A DNA stretch of 41,644 nucleotides from Gammaproteobacteria bacterium (lineage in GTDB: Bacteria; Pseudomonadota; Gammaproteobacteria; Steroidobacterales; Steroidobacteraceae): positions 1-41,644 of the forward strand of contig VBMV01000081.1 in NCBI GenBank assembly GCA_005878835.1. The letters are read 5' to 3'. How positions within the stretch are numbered: the first letter of the stretch is position 1; every line of letters starts with the position of its first letter. The notes below the pieces were generated by a model. The model ran no database searches. It was not told where the DNA came from and saw nothing but the letters and a program-made list of their open reading frames with translations. The translations under genes and the position numbers were made by a program. Shown piece after piece: positions 36,369 through 41,644 of the stretch.

Positions 36369-37378
36369 GAGGTGCGCGACCACGCCAGCGTGGTGTCGAT
36401 CATGCGGTTGGAGAATCCCCACTCATTGTCATACCAGGCGCACACCTTGACCAGCGTGCCCTCGATCACCTTGGTGAGCGTCGCGTCGAACACCGAGGAG
36501 TGCGCATCGTGGTTGAAGTCCATCGACACCAGCGGCGCGTCGTTGTAGGCGAGGATCCCCTGCAGCGCACCGGCCGCCGCCTGCTGCAGGGCCTTGTTCA
36601 CTTCCTCCACCGACGTGGCGCGCCGGGCGGTGAAGGTGAGATCCACCAGCGACACGTTGATGGTCGGCACCCGTACGGCGAAGCCATCGAGCCTACCCTT
36701 GAGCTCGGGCAGCACCAGGCCCACGGCGGCGGCGGCGCCGGTCTTGGTCGGGATCTGCGACATGGTCGCCGAGCGGGCACGCCGCAGGTCGGGGTGATAG
36801 ACGTCCGTCAGCACCTGATCATTGGTGTAGGCGTGAATGGTGGTCATGATGCCGGCCGTGATACCCACCTTGTCGTGCAGCACCTTGGCGACGGGTGCCA
36901 GGCAGTTGGTGGTGCAGGAGGCGTTGGAGATCACGGTGTAGCCGCTCTTCAGCACGTTATGGTTCACGCCGAACACGATGGTGGCATCGACATCGTCGCC
37001 ACCAGGGGCGGAGATCACCACCCTCTTCGCACCTCCCTTGAGGTGCGCGCCGGCCTTCGCCTTGCTGGTGAACAGTCCCGTGCACTCGAGCACGTAGTCC
37101 GCCCCCACCTCGCCCCAGGGAACCTTGGCGGGGTCGCGCTCGGCATACACGCGGATGCGATCGCCGTTCACCACCATGTAGTCGCCGTCGACCTGCACCT
37201 GGCCGTCGAACCTGCCGTGCACGGTGTCGTAGCGCGTCAGGTGCGCGTTGGCCTTGGAGTCGCACAGGTCGTTGAGCGCCACGATCTGCAGCTGCCCGGT
37301 GCGCTTGCTCTCGTACAGCGCACGCAGAACGTTGCGCCCGATGCGCCCATAACCGTTGATGCCGACCTTGATTGCCAT
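36365..37378 (-). CDS. gap: Glyceraldehyde 3-phosphate dehydrogenase, type I
   Basis: It oxidises glyceraldehyde 3-phosphate with NAD. The 337-residue protein has [36 protein letters not shown] and the catalytic Cys155 in [19 protein letters not shown]. Erythrose 4-phosphate dehydrogenase (Epd) is a close relative and cannot be ruled out given the tkt neighbour, but the sequence reads as GapA. ATG 37378 follows a strong AGGAGG in the last codons of tkt, four bases away; the longer frame is rejected. Confidence 0.95.
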   Translation of the reverse strand: MAIKVGINGYGRIGRNVLRALYESKRTGQLQIVALNDLCDSKANAHLTRYDTVHGRFDGQVQVDGDYMVVNGDRIRVYAERDPAKVPWGEVGADYVLECTGLFTSKAKAGAHLKGGAKRVVISAPGGDDVDATIVFGVNHNVLKSGYTVISNASCTTNCLAPVAKVLHDKVGITAGIMTTIHAYTNDQVLTDVYHPDLRRARSATMSQIPTKTGAAAAVGLVLPELKGRLDGFAVRVPTINVSLVDLTFTARRATSVEEVNKALQQAAAGALQGILAYNDAPLVSMDFNHDAHSSVFDATLTKVIEGTLVKVCAWYDNEWGFSNRMIDTTLAWSRTS

Positions 37379-37382
37379 GCGC

Positions 37383-39380
37383 TCATTCCTCCAGCAGTTG
37401 GCGTATGTGTCGGGAGATATTATCGGCGCTGAAGCCAAAATGCGGGAACACGTCGGCCGCCTTGCCCGAGGCGCCGAAACGGTCGATGCCGAGCACCCGG
37501 CCGGTGCTGCCCACGTAACGCCACCAGCTCTGGGTCGCACCCGCCTCCACCGCCAGGCGGCGCGTCACGGCGCGCGGCAGGACGCTCTCGCGGTACTCAT
37601 CGTCCTGCGCGGCGAACGTCTCGGTCCCCGGCATCGACACCAGCCGCACGCGCCGCCCGGCGGCGTTCGCCGCCGCTACCGCCTGCGCCGCGATGCCGAC
37701 CTCGGAACCGGTGGCGATCACCAGGACTTCAGGCGTGCCGCTGCAATCGAGCAGAACGTAGCCGCCGCGGCGGATGTCGGCGAGCTGCGCCGGCGTGCGC
37801 GGCTGCTGCGGCAGCGGCTGGCGGGTGAGCGCCAGCGCCGTCGGGCCCTGGCGCTCGATGGCGAGCGTCCAGGCGACGGCGGTCTCCGCCGCATCACACG
37901 GACGCCACAGACTCATGTGCGGCATGGCGCGCAGGCTGCTCAAGTGCTCGATCGGCTGGTGGGTCGGCCCGTCCTCGCCGAGGCCGATGGAGTCATGCGT
38001 GTACACCAGGATGACGCGCAGGCCCATCAGGCAGCCGAGCCGCACGGCGTTGCGGGCGTAGTCGGAGAACACCAGGAACGTGCCGCCGTAGACGATGAAG
38101 CCACCGTGCAGCGACACGCCGTTCATGATCGCCGTCATGCCGAACTCGCGCACGCCGTAATGCAGGTAGTCGCCCGCTGCCTGCGCGGGCGTGATGGTGC
38201 GCGCGCCCTTGAACAGCGTGTTGTTCGACCCGGTGAGATCGGCGGAACCGCCCATAACCTCCGGCAGCGCGGGAGCGAGCACGTTGAGCACCGCCTGCGC
38301 GGACTGGCGCGTGGCCTGGGGCGCCGCCTGCTTGAGCAGCGTCTCGAGCGTCTGCGCCGCGGTCTGCTGCCAGTTGCGCGGCAGATCCCCGCGCATGCGG
38401 CGCTCGAACTCGCGCGCCTCCGCGGGGAACGCCTGCGCGTAGCGCGCCAACAGCTCCCGCCACGCTGCCTCGAGCGCCGCTCCCTTGACGCGCTGATCCC
38501 ACGCGGCGCGAATCTCCTCCGGCACCACGAACGGCGCATGGGGCCAGCCGAGCTGCAGGCGCGCCGCGGCCACCTCCTCCGCGCCCAGCGCCTCGCCATG
38601 CGCCTCCTTGGTGCCCTGTCGGTGAGGCGCGCCGTAGCCGATGATGGTCTTGCAGCAGATCAGCGACGGACGATCGCCCGCCGCGCGCGCCGCCTGGATC
38701 GCGCCGCTCACCGCGCCGGCATCGTGTCCATCGACGTTGGGCACCACGTGCCAGCCGTAGCCGGCAAAGCGCTGCGGAGTATTGTCGGTGAACCAGCCGC
38801 TCACCTTCCCGTCGATCGAGATACCGTTGTCGTCGTAGAAGACAATGAGTTTCCCCAGCCCGAGCGTGCCGGCCAGCGAGCAGGCCTCGTGGGACACCCC
38901 TTCCATCAGGCAGCCGTCACCGCAGAAGGCGTAGGTGTAGTGATCGACCAGGTTGAAGCCCGGACGGTTGAACTGCGCTCCGAGCAGCCGTTCCGCGAGC
39001 GCCATACCGACCGCGTTGGCGAGTCCCTGGCCCAGCGGCCCCGTCGTGGTCTCGATACCGCAGTGCGGGTCGTATTCGGGGTGGCCCGGCGTTTTGCTGC
39101 CGAGCTGGCGGAAGTGCTGCAGGTCCTCGATGGTGAGCGGGTAGCCGGTAAGATACAGCAGCGAATACAACAGCATCGAGCCGTGACCGTTCGAGAGCAC
39201 GAAGCGATCGCGGTCCGCCCAGCGCGGATTTGCCGGGTTGTGCCGCAGAAAATCCCCCCACAGGACCTGGGCGATGTCGGCCATTCCCATCGGCATGCCG
39301 GGGTGTCCGGAGTTCGCGCGTTCCACCGCGTCCATGGACAGTGCGCGGATGGCGTTGGCGAGTTCGCGGCGTGTAGTCAT
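37383..39380 (-). CDS. tkt: Transketolase
   Basis: This thiamine-diphosphate enzyme moves two-carbon units in the pentose phosphate pathway. The 665-residue protein starts [20 protein letters not shown], with [61 protein letters not shown] and the later [23 protein letters not shown] at 39380 is clear; the longer frame to 39521 is non-homologous. It heads the tkt-gap-pgk-pyk-acylase operon. Fructose-bisphosphate aldolase, often in this cluster, is absent here. Confidence 0.97.
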   Translation of the reverse strand: MTTRRELANAIRALSMDAVERANSGHPGMPMGMADIAQVLWGDFLRHNPANPRWADRDRFVLSNGHGSMLLYSLLYLTGYPLTIEDLQHFRQLGSKTPGHPEYDPHCGIETTTGPLGQGLANAVGMALAERLLGAQFNRPGFNLVDHYTYAFCGDGCLMEGVSHEACSLAGTLGLGKLIVFYDDNGISIDGKVSGWFTDNTPQRFAGYGWHVVPNVDGHDAGAVSGAIQAARAAGDRPSLICCKTIIGYGAPHRQGTKEAHGEALGAEEVAAARLQLGWPHAPFVVPEEIRAAWDQRVKGAALEAAWRELLARYAQAFPAEAREFERRMRGDLPRNWQQTAAQTLETLLKQAAPQATRQSAQAVLNVLAPALPEVMGGSADLTGSNNTLFKGARTITPAQAAGDYLHYGVREFGMTAIMNGVSLHGGFIVYGGTFLVFSDYARNAVRLGCLMGLRVILVYTHDSIGLGEDGPTHQPIEHLSSLRAMPHMSLWRPCDAAETAVAWTLAIERQGPTALALTRQPLPQQPRTPAQLADIRRGGYVLLDCSGTPEVLVIATGSEVGIAAQAVAAANAAGRRVRLVSMPGTETFAAQDDEYRESVLPRAVTRRLAVEAGATQSWWRYVGSTGRVLGIDRFGASGKAADVFPHFGFSADNISRHIRQLLEE

Positions 39381-39702
39381 GCGGCTCTTCGGGCGGCGCG
39401 CGGCCGCCTGCTCAGTCTCCGACGGCAGGTGCCGCGCTTCGGCTCGAGGCGCGCACACGGTGCAGGGGCGCGCATTCTCCACCAGTCGCGCCCGTTGCTC
39501 AATCGGGCTGGCATAATCCAAGTCCCAAGCCGGCGTACGCTCCGAGGCGACTTAAGTTCCCGCAGACGCGACTTGGGCGCGGGCCTGTTTCACATTACGC
39601 GCACACGGGAGCGATACGGGGTCATGTCGCACGCGGCTGACGCCCCTCGCGCGGCGACCTGGTTCACTGCCTGCGCCACAGGGGCTCTGCTACGCTCCCG
39701 TC
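39381..39702. other. Divergent intergenic region tkt / cpdA-like gene
   Basis: No gene is seen in these 322 bases. A CATAAT at about 39512 and an AT-richer patch at about 39583-39597 (tgtttcacattacg) are possible promoter parts, but no -35/-10 pair with good spacing was found for either direction. The tkt operon promoter must lie here. Confidence 0.5.
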
Positions 39703-40494
39703 ATGAGCGCAGTGCGTCTGACTCACTTTACCGACCCGCACCTCTACGGCGACGAAAACGAATCGCTGCGTGGAGTGGCGACGCTGCCGGCGCTGACCGC
39801 GGCGCTGGCCCACGCGCGTGCGCGCGACTGGCCACCGGATGCGCTGCTGGTGACCGGTGATCTCGTGCAGGATGACCCGGCGGGATACCCGCACTTCCGC
39901 CGCCTGTTTGGTGCGCTGGGGCTGCCGGTGCTGTGCCTGCCCGGCAATCACGACGAGCCCCAGGCCATGCAACGCGAGCTCTCCGGAGAGCCCTTCGTGC
40001 TCGGCGGTTTCGTCGACCTGGGGCGCTGGCGTATCGTGCTGCTCGACAGCTGCCTGCCGGGCTCGGCCAGCGGCGCCCTGAGCGCGCCGGCCCTCGCCGC
40101 GCTCGAGGAGGCCCTGGCCGGCGCCGGCACGCGCCATTGCATGGTGTGCCTGCACCACCATCCGGTGCCGATGGCCAGCCGCTGGCTCGATCGCGTGGGG
40201 CTGACGAATGCGGCCGAATTCCTGCATGTCATCGACGGGCATCGTAACGTACGCGCCATCGTGTGGGGCCATGTACATCAGAGTTACGACGCCCTGCGCC
40301 AGGGCGTGCGGCTGCTGGCGACGCCTTCGACCTGCGCGCAGTTCCTGCCGAACGCCGACGAATTCGCGGTGGACCGCCGCCCGCCGGGTTATCGCACGCT
40401 CGAGCTGCGCGCCGACGGCTCGCTGCTGACGGAGGTCGTATGGGTCGAACGGCATGCCGGTGGTTCCTCGCGCTCGGCCTGCTCGGCAGCCTGA
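39703..40494 (+). CDS. cpdA: Metallophosphoesterase, 3',5'-cyclic-nucleotide phosphodiesterase-like (CpdA type)
   Basis: This class III phosphodiesterase-like protein (263 residues) may hydrolyse cAMP. Metal-binding motifs appear in order: LTHFTDPHLYG (Asp, His), VTGDLVQDD, LPGNHDE, CLHHHPVPM and VWGHVHQSY, with TPSTCAQFLP, as in CpdA. The length fits (E. coli about 275). The symbol is by resemblance; other metallophosphoesterases have the same motifs. It overlaps the TraB/GumN gene by 55 bases, so the two are coupled. Confidence 0.82.
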   Translation: MSAVRLTHFTDPHLYGDENESLRGVATLPALTAALAHARARDWPPDALLVTGDLVQDDPAGYPHFRRLFGALGLPVLCLPGNHDEPQAMQRELSGEPFVLGGFVDLGRWRIVLLDSCLPGSASGALSAPALAALEEALAGAGTRHCMVCLHHHPVPMASRWLDRVGLTNAAEFLHVIDGHRNVRAIVWGHVHQSYDALRQGVRLLATPSTCAQFLPNADEFAVDRRPPGYRTLELRADGSLLTEVVWVERHAGGSSRSACSAA

Positions 40495-41309
40495 CCGCTC
40501 ACGCCGCCGGCCCGGTGTGGGCAGTCCGCGGCGCACACAACACCGTATACCTGGCAGGTTCCGTGCACTTGCTGCCGGCGCAGGACGCAGTGCTGCCGTC
40601 GGCGTTCGACCGCGCCTACGCGGATTCGGGCCAGCTCGTGATGGAGCTCGATCTGGGCCAACTCGACCCGCTGCAGGTGGCCGGCTGGATGACCGAGCAT
40701 GGCGCGCTGCCGGCCGGCAGCACGCTGCGTGGCGTGCTCGGGGAGCCGCGCTACACGCGTGTCAGTGCCGCGGCGGCCGACCTCGGCCTCTCGATGGAGC
40801 TGCTCGACGGCCAGTCGCCCTGGGTCGTGGGGATCGAGCTCGCCGACCTCCAGTACCTGCATCTGGGGTTCGATCCGCAACAGGGCGTCGAGGCGCAGCT
40901 CGTGCAGCGCGCGCAATCCGACGGCAAGCCGACCGCGGGCCTGGAGACTCTGTCCGAAGAGCTCGGCAGTCTGGAGACGCTGCCTCGCGAGGATCAATTG
41001 CGGCTGCTCGACCAGACGCTGAGTGAGCTGAAGGAGTCCGCCGGCGAGATGCAGGCGGTGCTCAGCGCCTGGCGCCGCGGCGACGCTGCCCGGCTCGCCG
41101 CCCTGCTGGCGCGCGAGTACCGCGCCTTCCCGGCGCTCTATCGCCCGCTGGTGACCCAGCGCAATCAGCGCTGGCTGCCGCAGATCGAGCAGCTCCTGCA
41201 CGGCGAGCGCAACTGCCTGGTGATCGTGGGCGCGTTGCACCTGGTGGGTGAGGGAGGGTTGCTCGAGCTGCTGCGCAAGGACGGGTTTGCGCCGGTGCAG
41301 CTGAATTAG
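40440..41309 (+). CDS. TraB/GumN family protein
   Basis: This 289-residue protein has a signal peptide (CRWFLALGLLGSLTAHA) and then a TraB/GumN-type domain: NTVYLAGSVHLLP, the family's first His motif, and near the end CLVIVGALHLVGEGGLLELL with the second. The family is suggested to be a metalloprotease-like fold; function in bacteria is poorly known. ATG 40440 follows GGAGGT, 3 bases after it, and lies in the 3' end of the phosphodiesterase gene. It is probably periplasmic. Confidence 0.9.
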   Translation: MGRTACRWFLALGLLGSLTAHAAGPVWAVRGAHNTVYLAGSVHLLPAQDAVLPSAFDRAYADSGQLVMELDLGQLDPLQVAGWMTEHGALPAGSTLRGVLGEPRYTRVSAAAADLGLSMELLDGQSPWVVGIELADLQYLHLGFDPQQGVEAQLVQRAQSDGKPTAGLETLSEELGSLETLPREDQLRLLDQTLSELKESAGEMQAVLSAWRRGDAARLAALLAREYRAFPALYRPLVTQRNQRWLPQIEQLLHGERNCLVIVGALHLVGEGGLLELLRKDGFAPVQLN

Positions 41310-41330
41310 TCGGAGGCCGCAGGCCCCGAT

Positions 41331-41426
41331 CGCAAAACAGGACTTTCGCGGCCGCCGCAAGTACGTCCCTGTAGGCTGCGGGCGCGCCGTCCCTGGCGCG
41401 CACGCCCGCGAAACTCCTGTTTTGCG
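41331..41426. repeat. Composite inverted-repeat element with internal hairpin
   Basis: Outer arms cgcaaaacagga-ctttcgcgg (41331-41351, one continuous 21-mer) and its reverse complement at 41406-41426 match at 20 of 21 positions. Inside, gcgcgcc-gtccct-ggcgcgc (41382-41401) is a perfect hairpin, and a smaller tac-gtccct-gta (41362-41373) shares the gtccct loop. It lies between convergent genes and may act as a bidirectional terminator or be a copy of a dispersed REP- or MITE-like element. Confidence 0.8.
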
Positions 41427-41448
41427 CTCACGCCTGCTCCCGTTTTCT

Positions 41449-41644
41449 TCACCCGCGCTGCCGAGCGGCGCGTGTCGAGTAGAAGCGCCACAACGGCACC
41501 GCCAGCACCGCGGTCCACGCCAGCACCAGCCAGCCCACGAAGCCATCGAAGCGGCTGAGCAGAAAGCCAAGCGGCGCGCCGCGCGCCGGCCGTGTCAGCT
41601 CGTGCGCGACCAGCATCACCCACACCCAGCCCGCGTGCAGCCCG
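41449..41644 (-). CDS. CPBP-type intramembrane protease, 3' end (cut by window end)
   Basis: The last 64 codons of a minus-strand gene read GLHAGWVWVMLVAHELT, then two hydrophobic parts (VGWLVLAWTAVLAVPLW) and stop at 41449-41451. GLHAGW plus a following helix resembles the final His motif of CPBP (CAAX protease and bacteriocin-processing) family membrane proteins. The frame is open to the window edge. Other frames over this segment lack such a membrane pattern. The family call rests on one motif and hydropathy, so it is moderate. Confidence 0.62.
   Translation of the reverse strand, partial: GLHAGWVWVMLVAHELTRPARGAPLGFLLSRFDGFVGWLVLAWTAVLAVPLWRFYSTRAARQRG

Noticed and set aside
41306-41623. 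105-codon minus-strand frame at the right end
   Set aside because: The neighbouring frame gives a membrane-like GLHAGW segment, and this frame also crosses the inverted repeat; it has no plausible protein features.

Overview
This window reads as a chromosomal segment of a high-GC gammaproteobacterium. The order kdsD-kdsC-lptC-lptA-lptB-rpoN-hpf-rapZ with ibaG-murA nearby is a gammaproteobacterial signature. The large TonB-dependent receptor, TPR-sulfotransferases and penicillin-acylase-like enzyme would fit the Steroidobacteraceae/Nevskiales/Xanthomonadales side of the class; that placement is inference and cannot be settled from this sequence alone. No tRNA, rRNA, CRISPR array or insertion sequence was seen.

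Layout. Positions 1-17,380 form an accessory island of protein- or peptide-modifying enzymes. It holds three TPR-type sulfotransferases (one cut by the window edge), two TPR-aspartyl/asparaginyl beta-hydroxylases, each translationally coupled to a small exported 'ERLACYD' protein, a frameshifted TPR-GT-B glycosyltransferase, a TPR-GT41 O-GlcNAc-transferase homologue, one intact and one decayed 2OG-Fe(II) oxygenase, and a 1022-residue TonB-dependent receptor. A 'sulfotransferase / divergent hydroxylase-ERLACYD' unit occurs twice, at about 0.6-4.7 kb and 13.7-17.4 kb, around the glycosyltransferases and the receptor.

Positions 17,393-22,796 (minus strand) carry ibaG-murA-gnd-zwf and an M19 dipeptidase, joining peptidoglycan precursor synthesis to the oxidative pentose phosphate pathway. 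A vapBC-like toxin-antitoxin pair (22,850-23,513) separates this block from the plus-strand LPS transport and sigma-54 operon (23,599-29,896). Then come a patatin-like phospholipase and a glycolytic/pentose phosphate operon read leftwards, tkt-gap-pgk-pyk-penicillin acylase family protein (39,380-31,317). The right end has a cyclic-nucleotide phosphodiesterase-like protein, a TraB/GumN-family protein, a composite inverted-repeat element and the 3' end of a CPBP-type membrane protease.

How the genes may work together. The housekeeping blocks make envelope precursors (MurA, KdsD/KdsC), move LPS (LptA/B/C) and supply sugar phosphates and NADPH (Zwf, Gnd, Tkt). The island is the unusual part. Several chemically different transferases and oxygenases all carry TPR arrays, which commonly bind peptides, and they surround one outer-membrane receptor. 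A TPR-guided system that sulfates, hydroxylates or glycosylates a surface or exported polypeptide is a reasonable hypothesis but is not proven by sequence. No obvious precursor-peptide gene was found.
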